Shown here: positions 44,801 to 53,062 of the stretch, in pieces
How the letters are laid out: each line of letters starts with the position of its first letter
How positions within the stretch are numbered: the first letter of the stretch is position 1
Assembly (NCBI RefSeq): GCF_003626755.1
Contig: NZ_RBCJ01000006.1
Location: 337,477 to 401,476, forward strand
Direction: 5' to 3'
DNA length: 64,000 nt
DNA from: Ulvibacterium marinum
Lineage (GTDB): Bacteria > Bacteroidota > Bacteroidia > Flavobacteriales > Flavobacteriaceae
The notes under the pieces: model-generated
What the model saw: the letters and a program-made list of their open reading frames with translations, nothing else
What the model was told of the DNA's origin: nothing
The model's database searches: none
Made by a program: the position numbers and the translations under genes

Positions 44801-44849
44801 ACAGCAGTAGCGTGATAGGGATTAATCCGTTGCATCTTTTGAGTTTCAT
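41835..44849 (-). CDS. SusC/RagA-family TonB-dependent outer membrane transporter
   Basis: 1004 residues. A signal peptide (LLLFSSFSVLAQ), a carboxypeptidase-like domain (ISGTVTDAETGQPLPGATV), then the SusC TonB-linked motif segment with LDEVVVIGYG, the plug (IRGGNSLLGNNEPLYVVDG) and a long barrel ending in TLGFRFGF. SusC imports oligosaccharides released at the surface, with SusD as lid. Operator and -7 box lie just upstream (44879-44906). No ECF sigma or hybrid two-component gene is adjacent; control appears to be through IclR. Confidence 0.95.
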   Translation of the reverse strand: MKLKRCNGLIPITLLLFSSFSVLAQNTISGTVTDAETGQPLPGATVLASANNGTTTDFDGNYTIQITAEETTLTFSYVGYAPQEVAVDGRTTINVQLTLDSSQLDEVVVIGYGAVKKSDFTGSLSSVKPEELTALPAINVNQALTGRAAGVQIIQNSGAPGANISVRIRGGNSLLGNNEPLYVVDGFPINGNPSYINPNDIESIEVLKDASATAIYGSRGANGVVMITTKTGKAGVSRIEFETYIGFQETRKRIDLLNAREFAEIANERAANDGQSPFFTDGEVASFGEGTDWQDAIFRTAPIQNHVLTFSGGSENTQYSVSASLFDQEGIVINSGFERYTIRGNINSRLNNWLDLSFSTILSRSDQQAVFTDNGQRGNSVLSAALIAPPVLPVFDADGNYTDVTQFPFSPGVAEHPVALARERRDDTQINDVLVNLALDFHLTKDLDFKVSAGVESRDSRRDFYSSSLLNATPGGSAQINTNRNTVLLNENILTYSPEINENNALTVTGGFSYQKSRSVGLGASAADFVNDILLNNNLEAGNTPGIPTSFVSEWTLLSGLGRINYDLMGKYLFTASFRADGSSRFGADNKWGYFPSAAFAWRISQEDFLKESASISDLKLRLSWGQTGSTAVSPFQTLNILGPATIVLNDEFFVGFAPGSNLPNPDLKWETTTQYNFGIDLGLFTNRLRLTADYYNKTTEDLLSIVPVPSSLGFTAVTQNVGEIENKGLEFTIGADILTGSFKWDISANLAANRTKVNSLANGSDVFGSVLSNPLQTSINIVREGEPVGVFFGFLEDGLDDNGQIIYQDLSGPDGVPDGEITLDDKTIIGDPNPDFIYGLNSNFSYKGFDLNLFIQGVQGVDIFNFNASQHANSFNFGGNQIDDILNRWTSANPNPNAPYPQVSVNTNFRESDRFVEDGSFLRLKNIRLAYKIPVQNLNIGLTNAQVYVSGQNLITITDYSWFDPEVSTRGGIQNGTPSFSQGIDQFGYPVAKTYTLGFRFGF

Positions 44850-44878
44850 TAGTTAGGAGTTTTAAGTTAGCATCTAAA

Positions 44879-44886
44879 CAAATATA
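44879..44886 (-). promoter_or_regulatory. -7 box of the SusC promoter
   Basis: On the - strand TATATTTG, an exact TAnnTTTG match, 30 bases before the SusC start. The 17-bp palindrome begins 4 bases upstream, in the spacer between -33 and -7. Confidence 0.5.
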
Positions 44887-44889
44887 TTT

Positions 44890-44906
44890 ATTTTATAATA
44901 TAAAAT
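44890..44906. promoter_or_regulatory. Candidate IclR operator before SusC
   Basis: ATTTTATAATATAAAAT, an 8-1-8 perfect palindrome, 41 bases before SusC. The identical 17 bases occur at 47367-47383, and a two-mismatch copy at 47260-47276. Identity across a long palindrome in two gene-control regions of the same locus, with an IclR gene between, marks it as the regulator's site. Confidence 0.65.
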
Positions 44907-45187
44907 TATATTTTGTAATGACAAATATATAAAACTTTCTTAAACTGCAAAAAGTAGTTGGACAGTTAGGGAAAACCGATTGGTGAGAATTTGTCATTGT
45001 CGTTAATTTCCTAGTTGATGATTAGAAGAGAAACCCGAGATTTGGATCGATGCGAAGCGTTACATAATTCTACCGATCAAGCTAAATGATCAATGGTGTT
45101 CCTTGCTGGTTTACGTGAAATAGTCCAGAGTGGAAAGTCCTTCTATACGTGTAAAAAGAAACCTCCGGGAAGTCACCCGGGGCAATG

Positions 45188-45943
45188 TCAATGCTTGGAA
45201 TTTATCCTTTCCAAATCTTCACTGACCAATTGTGCAGTTTGTTGCATCGCTTCTACGATGGAATCTTTGGTGTCATCATTAAAACGGAACTCTGGAAGGA
45301 AAACCCCTAGGCTTGCAATGGCCTCGCCATTTCGGTAAATGGGTGCAGCGATACCCAGCACTTTTGACTTTGTAATGTGCAGGGCATATCCCTTTCTTCG
45401 GATCTTTTCCAGCTCAAATTCAAAATCGTCCAATGTGTCGACGTCCTCCCATTTCCCTTTGGCAGGAAGCCCATATTTCTCAATGAACATTTTAGTTTTT
45501 TGAGATGGAAGAAACGCCAAAAGAACACGTCCAGAGGCCGTTTCGTAGGCATTCTTCTCTTCTTGGTTCACCACCCGCAGCTCCTGGTTTGCATACACAT
45601 CAAAAAGACTCACACGAATATTGTTGCGGAGTATCCCTAGCATGCAATTCTCGTTAATGTTGGCTGTAAGCTCGTGCATATGGGATTTGGCCGCATTGAT
45701 AAGGTCAACACTGTATGAAAAATCACCCGTTATAAAATAGAGCATGGGTCCCAGGCCATACCCTTTACCCCGCTCCGAGGTTTTTTCGAGATAATCACGG
45801 GTAACCAAGGTCTTTATGATATTTGCACAAGTGCCGTGATTCAGGCCTAAATTATCGGCTATTTCCTTAAGAGGCACATCCTTGCGCCCGCTGCTTGCAA
45901 TAAATTCAATAATATCCAGGGCCCGATTGACAACTTGAATCAT
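45188..45943 (-). CDS. IclR-family transcriptional regulator
   Basis: 251 residues. N-terminal winged helix-turn-helix (ALDIIEFIASSG, VPLKEIADNLGLNHGTCANII) followed by the IclR effector-binding domain (about 80-245) with ASGRVLLAFLP and LGIAAPIYRNGEAIASLGVF. IclR proteins are dimers that bind palindromes and sense small carboxylates or sugar acids. Located 36 bases after the MFS gene on the same strand, it is probably co-transcribed and autoregulated through the MFS promoter. The intermediate of the cassette (an aldonate or keto-deoxy acid) is a likely effector. Confidence 0.9.
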   Translation of the reverse strand: MIQVVNRALDIIEFIASSGRKDVPLKEIADNLGLNHGTCANIIKTLVTRDYLEKTSERGKGYGLGPMLYFITGDFSYSVDLINAAKSHMHELTANINENCMLGILRNNIRVSLFDVYANQELRVVNQEEKNAYETASGRVLLAFLPSQKTKMFIEKYGLPAKGKWEDVDTLDDFEFELEKIRRKGYALHITKSKVLGIAAPIYRNGEAIASLGVFLPEFRFNDDTKDSIVEAMQQTAQLVSEDLERINSKH

Positions 45944-45979
45944 AAATTGGTATGACTTTAAAGGAATACAGCCCTTATA

Positions 45980-47224
45980 TTAGGTATTTTCTTGGGGATC
46001 ATCAACAAAATCCTCAAAAAAATATCGTTTTAGTCCAATCATCAATAGGATAGAGGAAATAAAATAGACGGTGCCCAAAGAAGCAAGACCATAACTTATA
46101 CCAATATTTTCCTTTATCCACCCCAGTGTTATTGGGGCCAATGCGCCGATAAGGAAGGCTGCCGAAAGCATGATGCCAGTTGCCGAAGCCCTGTACCTAG
46201 GCTCAATAACATCAAAAAGGGCGGCAAATAGGTTGGAATCATAGATGCCACGAAAAAATCCAAAGAGTGCCAATGCCAGATATACCGTGACCAGATGACT
46301 TGAAATACCCATCAAATAGATAAATGGAGCACCTAGCAATAGTCCCACTATCTTGGTCTCCACCCGGATTTGTTTTCTTTTTTGGGCAAACCTATCGGAT
46401 ACCTTACCGCCCACGATTACCCCTACAAAGGCCATGGCGTGATGGTAAAACACAGAGGAAAAACCCGCATTGCCCAAGGAAAGGCCGAAATTCTCGTGCA
46501 AAAAAGTGGGAGTCCAGGTAAGGTACCCTATATGGACAAAAACCATTCCACCAAAGGCGAGGCTAAATATATATAGGGATTTCTTCTTGAAAATATGGGC
46601 GGCCACTTTCTTTAGGGGAATCCTTTCCACTGTATTGTGTTGCTTTTTAGGGGCATCCCGTAACCTAAAATAAACGATCACCGCCAAGACGATCCCCAAA
46701 AGGCCAAAACTATAGAATGCGGCGCGCCATCCATAATGCTCGCCGATATATCCGGCCAAAAAACCACTGGCCACGATACCGATGTAGTTGGCCGTTTGAT
46801 GTACGGCCATGGCCTGGGCCCTTGTTTTCTTATGGAATTCACCGATCAGCGAATTTGCTGCGGGGTAGTAAAATGCCTCTCCAGCTCCGGTCGCTACGCT
46901 TCTAAAAACAATGAGCATGATCAAACCGCCGCTAATCCCCGTAAGCAAGGTGCCCACACTAAAAATGAGCAGGCTTAGAAAGACCACCCGGCTTTTCTTC
47001 ATCTTATCGCTCACAAACCCGGCGAAAGGAACCAATATACCGTAGATTGCCGTAAAAATAGTGGCTACCAAGCCCAGCTGTACGTCGGAAAGTCCAAGAT
47101 CCTCCTTGATCAAGGGCATGACCACATTATATATCTGTCGGTCACCCTGATTCAAAAAAAAGGCGAACCATAGTAAGATGATAAGCTCCCAGCGATAGGC
47201 GACCGAGCTTTTTTTACCAATCAT
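45980..47224 (-). CDS. MFS transporter, sugar or sugar-acid symporter
   Basis: 414 residues with 12 predicted helices. MFS signature loops: GFVSDKMKKSRVV between helices 2 and 3 and GGKVSDRFAQKRKQ between 8 and 9. It resembles the anion:cation symporter (hexuronate/phthalate) branch in the N-terminal FFLNQGDRQIYNVVMPL. It would bring the monomer or uronate from periplasm to cytoplasm for the SDR/lactonase/dehydratase pathway. First gene of the MFS/IclR unit, with an operator-like site about 36 bases upstream. Confidence 0.9.
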   Translation of the reverse strand: MIGKKSSVAYRWELIILLWFAFFLNQGDRQIYNVVMPLIKEDLGLSDVQLGLVATIFTAIYGILVPFAGFVSDKMKKSRVVFLSLLIFSVGTLLTGISGGLIMLIVFRSVATGAGEAFYYPAANSLIGEFHKKTRAQAMAVHQTANYIGIVASGFLAGYIGEHYGWRAAFYSFGLLGIVLAVIVYFRLRDAPKKQHNTVERIPLKKVAAHIFKKKSLYIFSLAFGGMVFVHIGYLTWTPTFLHENFGLSLGNAGFSSVFYHHAMAFVGVIVGGKVSDRFAQKRKQIRVETKIVGLLLGAPFIYLMGISSHLVTVYLALALFGFFRGIYDSNLFAALFDVIEPRYRASATGIMLSAAFLIGALAPITLGWIKENIGISYGLASLGTVYFISSILLMIGLKRYFFEDFVDDPQENT

Positions 47225-47259
47225 TATCTTGGATATTTACGAGCAAATAAAACTATTTT

Positions 47260-47276
47260 GTTTTATATAATAAAAT
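47260..47276. promoter_or_regulatory. Candidate IclR operator before the MFS gene (imperfect)
   Basis: GTTTTATATAATAAAAT. In reverse complement it differs from the consensus ATTTTATAATATAAAAT at two positions. It is 36 bases before the MFS start, and a weak -7-like box (TAGTTTTA on the - strand, 47248-47255) has the same spacing to it as at SusC. Confidence 0.5.
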
Positions 47277-47366
47277 AATATTCAATATTTATAATAAATC
47301 TGTTCAAAACTTTGATTTGCTTTTTGAAGTTATCATAATTTTAGTATTATTGTATAATAAAATATT

Positions 47367-47383
47367 ATTTTATAATATAAAAT
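47367..47383. promoter_or_regulatory. Candidate IclR operator before the sulfatase fusion
   Basis: Identical in all 17 bases to the SusC site at 44890-44906. It ends 46 bases before the sulfatase start at 47430, in an extremely A+T-rich intergenic region. Confidence 0.65.
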
Positions 47384-47429
47384 ATTGGTTTCATACATAC
47401 TTATCCCATACTATTGAAATCTTGTTGTA

Positions 47430-50261
47430 ATGTTATTTAATATCCTGGATATAGAACATGCCTTGTTAAAATTACGGAGAATGTCTGTCGCATCCCTTCT
47501 GTCCAGATGTAGATTTAACACTCACGGACTGGTACGGACTGCAAAATCCAAAATTCTACTTGTTCTGATTATTTGTAACTACCTATCCTGCATACCAACT
47601 CTAAAAGGGCAATCAAACGAAAAACCAAATATCATTTTCATATTGGCCGATGATCTGGGTTATGGCGACACGGAACCCTACGGACAAAAGGTGCTAAAGA
47701 CCCCCAATATAGCAAGGATGGCGAAAGAAGGGATGAAATTTACAGATCACTATGCAGGTGCCCCGGTATGTGCACCATCGCGTAGTACGCTGATGACGGG
47801 AATGCATACAGGCCATACCCCAATACGTGGCAATAGAAGGGATATGTTCCAGGGCGTGGAGGCCATGCCCCATGACGTAAGAACGATTGCCGAAATGTTT
47901 AAGGAAAATAGCAATTATACAACAGCCTTGTTTGGTCGATGGCATCTTGGCGGGGTATTTAGTAATTCCTGCCCCCATCAAAGAGGGTTTGACCATTCCT
48001 TTGGAGCACTCAGCAAGTTTCACAAACCCCCGAATACCTACTACCGGCCGGACCTGTATAAAAATGGCGAATTGTACATTGTCGATGAAAATGATAAGGG
48101 AGCGGAAAGTGTCCATGTGGAAGACCTTATCACCGAAAAAGCCTTGCAATTTATTGACAAACAAAGTAAAGGCGGTACCCCTTTCTTTCTATACATGGCC
48201 TATTCCCTGGTGCATGCACCTATTGAGCCTATACCCGGAGAGGTCGATTATTCCGACCGGGACTGGCCACAGGAGGAAAAAGATTTTGCCCATAATGTGG
48301 CCGGGCTCGACAAGTATGTCGGAATGTTTATGGAACAGCTCAAAAAATCAGGCATTGACAAAAACACGCTTGTCATCTTTACCAGCGACAATGGACCTCA
48401 TGGAGAAGGTCACAATCCGCTTTTCTTTGATTCCAATGGCCCTTTAAAAGGTATCAAAAGAGATCTATATGAAGGCGGTATACGAATCCCCTTTATTGCA
48501 AGATGGCCCGGAAAGATACGGCCTGGTACAACAAACGATCATCCATCAGCTTTTTGGGACCTCATGCCCACTATGGCAGAAATAATCGATATAGAACCAC
48601 CAAAGCAGTCAGATGGCATATCGTATCTACCTGCACTTTTGGGAAAAAAACAACAAAAGCATGACTACCTGTATTGGGAATTCAAACCCGGAAATCCAAG
48701 GCAAGCCATAAGAAAAGATGACTGGAAAGCTATTTATTTTATTCAGGATGGGCGCTTTGAACTTTACCATTTATCGGATGATATTGGAGAGAAACGCAAT
48801 TTGGCCTCCGAATATCCCCTCGTAGCCGAAGAATTGTTTGAAATGATACAGGAAGCGCATGATTACAACCCTCGCTTTCCACTTACCAATACAGAAAAAC
48901 ACATTCAGGTGAGTGCAAAGAACCCCAATTATCTCGAATATGAGGATGGGACACCCTATATCCCCATCGGACCCAATATCTGCTGGTCGCGAATTACCAC
49001 GGAAGCTGACCAGGCACTTGGACAATATGATAAATATTTCAAAAAGTTGGCTGAAAATGGCGGTAATTATACCCGTATTTGGTTAAGTGCCCCCTTGTGG
49101 GAGGTGGAGCAAAAAAAAGCAAGCGGTTTTGATCTCGGAAAGACCGATTATCTTTTGGATTCCTTGGTAAACTTAGCTTCCAAGTACAGCATAAAGATTA
49201 AATTTTGCCTTGAAAATTTTAGGCAGTTGACCGATCGCCCAGCACCTTTTGAAGGCTCTGTACCTTTTGATAAACCTATTTATTCCAAAGTATATGGCGG
49301 ACCATTGGAAAATATGGAACAGTTCTTTGCCACAAAGGAAGGTAAGGAACTGTTCTTGAGCCGGATGCATTGGTTTTCCAATCGTTACGCGACGAACCCT
49401 ACGGTGTTTGGGTGGGAGCTTTGGAACGAAATAAATTCAGTAAAAGCAACCAAGAAAGTAGTCCTTGATTGGACCCGGGAAATGTTGATCGAAGCAAAGC
49501 AGGCTTTCCCCCGTCAACTCGTCATGCAAAGTTTGGGTAGTTTTGATTCGAAAGACAAAGCCTCCATATACAAACAATATATGGCCTTAGAGGACAATGA
49601 AATCCTTCAAGTGCATCGTTATCTTGATCCTGGGGCCGAACTGGAGGTAGCAAAAGGCGCAATGGATATTCTGGCGGCCGATGCAACAAGGGAATTGCTT
49701 TCCTATGACCATGACAGGCCGGTAATCGTCTCGGAAGTCGGGGCGGTCGAAGCGCATCATGCCGGACCTTCGAAATTGTACGAAAAGGATACTAAAGGAG
49801 TGTTGCTCCACGATCTTCTATTCGCACCGTTTTTTAGTGGAGCAGCCGGGCCCGGTCAAAGTTGGCATTGGCACCATTATATTGATAGACATAATTTATG
49901 GTGGCATTTCGGAAGGTTCAAGGAAGCTATCAAGGGAATCGACCCGATAACCGAAGATTTTACACCCCTCTTTTTGGAGGACCAAAATTTTAGAATTTAT
50001 ATCCTAAAAGGAAAATCAACTACACTCATTTGGTGCAGGGATATAAAATCGGGTTGGCGGCAAGAACTGTTGGAAGGAAAAGAAGCCAAAAAAATTAAAG
50101 ATATCCATCTCGATCTGAGTTTATTAGGCCTGGAAAAAGGAACAAAAATAGACTTTTACCTGCCCTGGTCGGACAAATGGCAAAAAGGTGGTACTGTGGC
50201 TGCAGGCAGTATAAATCTTCCTGATTTTAAACGGTCGATTGTAGTAAAAATTTCAAATTGA
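47430..50261 (+). CDS. Sulfatase fused to a clan GH-A-like glycoside hydrolase
   Basis: 943 residues. The start is uncertain: the signal-like hydrophobic stretch is at about 40-60, so a start at residue 18 (47481) or later is possible. Residues 65-485 are a type I formylglycine sulfatase: metal Asp74/Asp75, C114-A-P-S-R118 for FGly conversion, GRWHLG, TSDN (Asp320, Asn321). Residues 488-835 form a (beta/alpha)8 glycosidase like GH5/GH140-type enzymes: NGGNYTRIW, acid/base in F-G-W-E-L-W-N-E667, nucleophile in I-V-S-E769-V. A small beta domain closes the protein. The two activities in one chain suggest that the same glycan chain end is desulfated and then hydrolysed. Followed 8 bases later by a GH2 gene. 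Confidence 0.87.
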   Translation: MLFNILDIEHALLKLRRMSVASLLSRCRFNTHGLVRTAKSKILLVLIICNYLSCIPTLKGQSNEKPNIIFILADDLGYGDTEPYGQKVLKTPNIARMAKEGMKFTDHYAGAPVCAPSRSTLMTGMHTGHTPIRGNRRDMFQGVEAMPHDVRTIAEMFKENSNYTTALFGRWHLGGVFSNSCPHQRGFDHSFGALSKFHKPPNTYYRPDLYKNGELYIVDENDKGAESVHVEDLITEKALQFIDKQSKGGTPFFLYMAYSLVHAPIEPIPGEVDYSDRDWPQEEKDFAHNVAGLDKYVGMFMEQLKKSGIDKNTLVIFTSDNGPHGEGHNPLFFDSNGPLKGIKRDLYEGGIRIPFIARWPGKIRPGTTNDHPSAFWDLMPTMAEIIDIEPPKQSDGISYLPALLGKKQQKHDYLYWEFKPGNPRQAIRKDDWKAIYFIQDGRFELYHLSDDIGEKRNLASEYPLVAEELFEMIQEAHDYNPRFPLTNTEKHIQVSAKNPNYLEYEDGTPYIPIGPNICWSRITTEADQALGQYDKYFKKLAENGGNYTRIWLSAPLWEVEQKKASGFDLGKTDYLLDSLVNLASKYSIKIKFCLENFRQLTDRPAPFEGSVPFDKPIYSKVYGGPLENMEQFFATKEGKELFLSRMHWFSNRYATNPTVFGWELWNEINSVKATKKVVLDWTREMLIEAKQAFPRQLVMQSLGSFDSKDKASIYKQYMALEDNEILQVHRYLDPGAELEVAKGAMDILAADATRELLSYDHDRPVIVSEVGAVEAHHAGPSKLYEKDTKGVLLHDLLFAPFFSGAAGPGQSWHWHHYIDRHNLWWHFGRFKEAIKGIDPITEDFTPLFLEDQNFRIYILKGKSTTLIWCRDIKSGWRQELLEGKEAKKIKDIHLDLSLLGLEKGTKIDFYLPWSDKWQKGGTVAAGSINLPDFKRSIVVKISN

Positions 50262-50269
50262 AGTAACCT

Positions 50270-53062
50270 ATGAGAACAAAATCGAACAATTTCGTTGTAC
50301 TATTCCTTATTTTGAATAGCTGCCTATTTTTAGCTGCCCAGGAAAACAGCTTGGTACAGCCTTATTTTATTTCTTCCAGGACGGATGGACAACATTTATC
50401 CCTGTCCAATGATTGGCAGTTGACCCACACCGAGGAACCTATCACCAATACCTCCGATCTGGATACCAAGGAATACCTAAAGGTAAAAAGGCCTACCAGT
50501 GTCCAAATGGCCTACTTCAAAGCGGGAGAACTGCCCGATCCCTACGAACATTTGAACTCCGAGAAGTACTTGTGGATAGAAAAGCAGGTCTGGTATTATC
50601 GTAAGAGTTTTTCACCCAACAAAGACCAAGAAGAAAAGTATGCCTTCCTTACGTTCCAAGGGTTGGATTACTTTTCCAAAATATGGTTGAATGGAAAGCT
50701 TTTAGGGGAGCATCGAGGTATGTTCGGGGGTCCCTCCATCGAGGTTTCCGAATACTTGGACTATGGCGAACCCAATGAACTCGTAGTGGAAGTAAAATCT
50801 GGAAATTATGGCCAATGGGACACCTTCGATTGGCGCAACCCGGGTAAGATAGTCAAACCCCGAACCGTGGCACGTGGAAGTAGTCATAAACCTTTTTTCG
50901 CTGTCGGAATGTGGAAGGGGGCACGGTTGGATTTTGTACCTAAAGAGCACTTGGAAAGGCCTTATCTGGTCACCACCAAGGTAAATGAAAGGGAAGCCTT
51001 TCTACATTTAAGCGTTGAGGTTTTTACCGAAAGTCACTCCCTTACCAGAGAATTACATCTTTGGGAAAATGAACAAATAGGTAATTATGGAAAAATAGAG
51101 AAGGCACCTAAAACGCAACCCTACGGGAAAGACCTTAAGATAGAACTTGAATTTTGGCAAAATAATGAGGTGGCATATAAAGAGACGTTCGATGTAACCG
51201 TTGTTAATGGAAGAACATGGCTTGAAAAGGATTTGAGTCTTCCAAATCCCAAATTATGGTGGCCTAACGGGCTTGGGGAACAGAATCTATATACCGTAAA
51301 AACCTCATTGTTTGTAGAAGGTCGGAAGGTAGATGAAATCGATTTTGAATATGGCATTCGAACCGCACACTATAAACCCTCGCCGGCACCCCGCGTTTTT
51401 GATCGCTGGAAGGATTGGCAATTCGTTGTCAATAACGAGCCCTTTTTCGTAAAGGGGGTGAATTGGATGCCAGCGGATGTCCTTTTGGACCTGCCCCGCG
51501 AAAATTACGATTGGTTGCTTTCCGCTGCCAGGGATGCGGGCATACAGCTTATCCGAATATGGGGTGGAGGGATTTTGGAGATCGATGATTTTTATGAGCT
51601 ATGCGCCAAATACGGTATCATGGTCTGGCAAGACTTTCCAAAGAACAATAACAATACACCGGATTGGCCCCAGGATGTCTGGGAGGCACAGGTGGTCCAT
51701 AATATAGTCCGTCTACGAAACCAAACTGCTTTAGCCGTTTGGTGCGGGGGTAATGAATTTAACCCTTACACCAAAGGAAATGCCACTACAATGAATATTT
51801 TAGAAAGGTCGTTGGATGATTTTGACCCTTCCCGAAAGTGGTTGAGGACAAGTCCTGATTTTGGCAGCACCCATCTGTATCCTGATTTTGACCCAACTTG
51901 GTACAAGAAAAAGCTTTCCATTATCCCATATGTGGCCGAAACGGGCATCCATAGTATTCCAGAGGCGAAAAGTCTGTATGAGGTGGTCGACAAGAACGAG
52001 TTCCAAAATTTGGGAGGCATGTACGATGATGGTTTTGCCGATACGCACCCTGAATTTGTGCAGCATTTTATGGAATACAGCCCGAGCAGGGTTCCCCGAA
52101 TGTTGAGCAGGGCCTCCCATATAGACAATATGGCAAATCCCTCATTAGAGTCTATTTCAGAGGCTACACAAATCGGTGCCGGAGAATTTTACCAGATTTT
52201 TTCCGAGGGCATGCAATCCAATTATCCCGTTACAACGGGACTTATGCCCTGGGTTTTCAAAAGGCCCTGGCCAACGGTCGCCGCAATTCATCTTTTGGAT
52301 GGTTTTGGACAACCCTCGGCACCGTATTATTTTTTAAAACGCACCTATGAACCCATCCATGTGGCATTGCAACCAGAGCGTTTGCTCTGGAAAGCCGGAG
52401 AGGGTTTTCCTATGCGACTATCCGTCATTAATGCAACGAAATTAATGGGAACTTATAAAGTGTCAGCAACAATATTGGACTCTAGCTTTCAAAGTCTTTA
52501 TAATGAAACTATGGATGTTGAAGTTTCTCCGGGCCCTTCCGTATCCCCATATCAGATGGAAAGTTTTAACATTCCGAAAGATTTCACCTCACAATACTTT
52601 TTTGTCCTGTTGGAGATGAAAGATGGGGACGACAAATTGGTTTCCCGATCGGTCTACTGGCCCAGGACCATTCCCCAAATGGAAGATTCTGAATATTACG
52701 AGAACTATACTTCCGAACCTATGGATTGGCCAACGTTGGACCAGGGTCCCTGGTTAAAACCTATAGTTTCCAAAACCACCACAAATTTAGCACTGACGGT
52801 TTTGGAGTCCGGTAAAACCGATGGGGCAATCTCCAGTGTTAAAATAAAGATCGAGAATACGGGAAAACACGCAGCCTTTATGACCCAGGTGAACGTCAAG
52901 GGAGGAAAACGCCTGTTCAGGGCATCGGATAATTTCTTTTGGATGGAGCCTGGGGAGGAAAAGGTTTTGGACATCCATATAAAGTGGAGGGAAGAGGCTC
53001 CCACTCGGGCTGCCCTAACCGTTGGCGCTTGGAATGCCAAAACAAAAACAAAAAGGTTTTAA
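50270..53062 (+). CDS. Glycoside hydrolase family 2, beta-mannosidase-like
   Basis: 930 residues with a signal peptide (LFLILNSCLFLAAQ). Sugar-binding jelly-roll (about 100-225), Ig-like domain, then the TIM barrel starting NEPFFVKGVNWMPADVLLD with acid/base in W-C-G-G-N-E496 and likely nucleophile Glu557 in VAETG. C-terminal Ig-like domains follow (about 720-930). The NWMPAD and WGGG motifs are those of the beta-mannosidase/exo-beta-glucosaminidase branch of GH2. It is likely periplasmic and acts on a beta-mannoside, beta-glucosaminide or related linkage, next to a sulfatase-glycosidase fusion. Confidence 0.9.
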   Translation: MRTKSNNFVVLFLILNSCLFLAAQENSLVQPYFISSRTDGQHLSLSNDWQLTHTEEPITNTSDLDTKEYLKVKRPTSVQMAYFKAGELPDPYEHLNSEKYLWIEKQVWYYRKSFSPNKDQEEKYAFLTFQGLDYFSKIWLNGKLLGEHRGMFGGPSIEVSEYLDYGEPNELVVEVKSGNYGQWDTFDWRNPGKIVKPRTVARGSSHKPFFAVGMWKGARLDFVPKEHLERPYLVTTKVNEREAFLHLSVEVFTESHSLTRELHLWENEQIGNYGKIEKAPKTQPYGKDLKIELEFWQNNEVAYKETFDVTVVNGRTWLEKDLSLPNPKLWWPNGLGEQNLYTVKTSLFVEGRKVDEIDFEYGIRTAHYKPSPAPRVFDRWKDWQFVVNNEPFFVKGVNWMPADVLLDLPRENYDWLLSAARDAGIQLIRIWGGGILEIDDFYELCAKYGIMVWQDFPKNNNNTPDWPQDVWEAQVVHNIVRLRNQTALAVWCGGNEFNPYTKGNATTMNILERSLDDFDPSRKWLRTSPDFGSTHLYPDFDPTWYKKKLSIIPYVAETGIHSIPEAKSLYEVVDKNEFQNLGGMYDDGFADTHPEFVQHFMEYSPSRVPRMLSRASHIDNMANPSLESISEATQIGAGEFYQIFSEGMQSNYPVTTGLMPWVFKRPWPTVAAIHLLDGFGQPSAPYYFLKRTYEPIHVALQPERLLWKAGEGFPMRLSVINATKLMGTYKVSATILDSSFQSLYNETMDVEVSPGPSVSPYQMESFNIPKDFTSQYFFVLLEMKDGDDKLVSRSVYWPRTIPQMEDSEYYENYTSEPMDWPTLDQGPWLKPIVSKTTTNLALTVLESGKTDGAISSVKIKIENTGKHAAFMTQVNVKGGKRLFRASDNFFWMEPGEEKVLDIHIKWREEAPTRAALTVGAWNAKTKTKRF

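Larger units (their letters stand above)
44850..45187. other. Spacer between SusC and IclR with the SusC control region
   Basis: The left 60 bases hold the SusC promoter and palindrome. The right part before the IclR stop shows a small G-C hairpin (CCTCCGGGAAGTCACCCGG, about 45162-45180) after the IclR gene; I see no gene. Confidence 0.4.

Noticed and set aside
47221..47429. Extra palindromic pieces in the A+T-rich MFS/sulfatase spacer
   Set aside because: Such A+T-rich sequence produces many weak palindromes; only the 17-bp identical or near-identical copies were kept.
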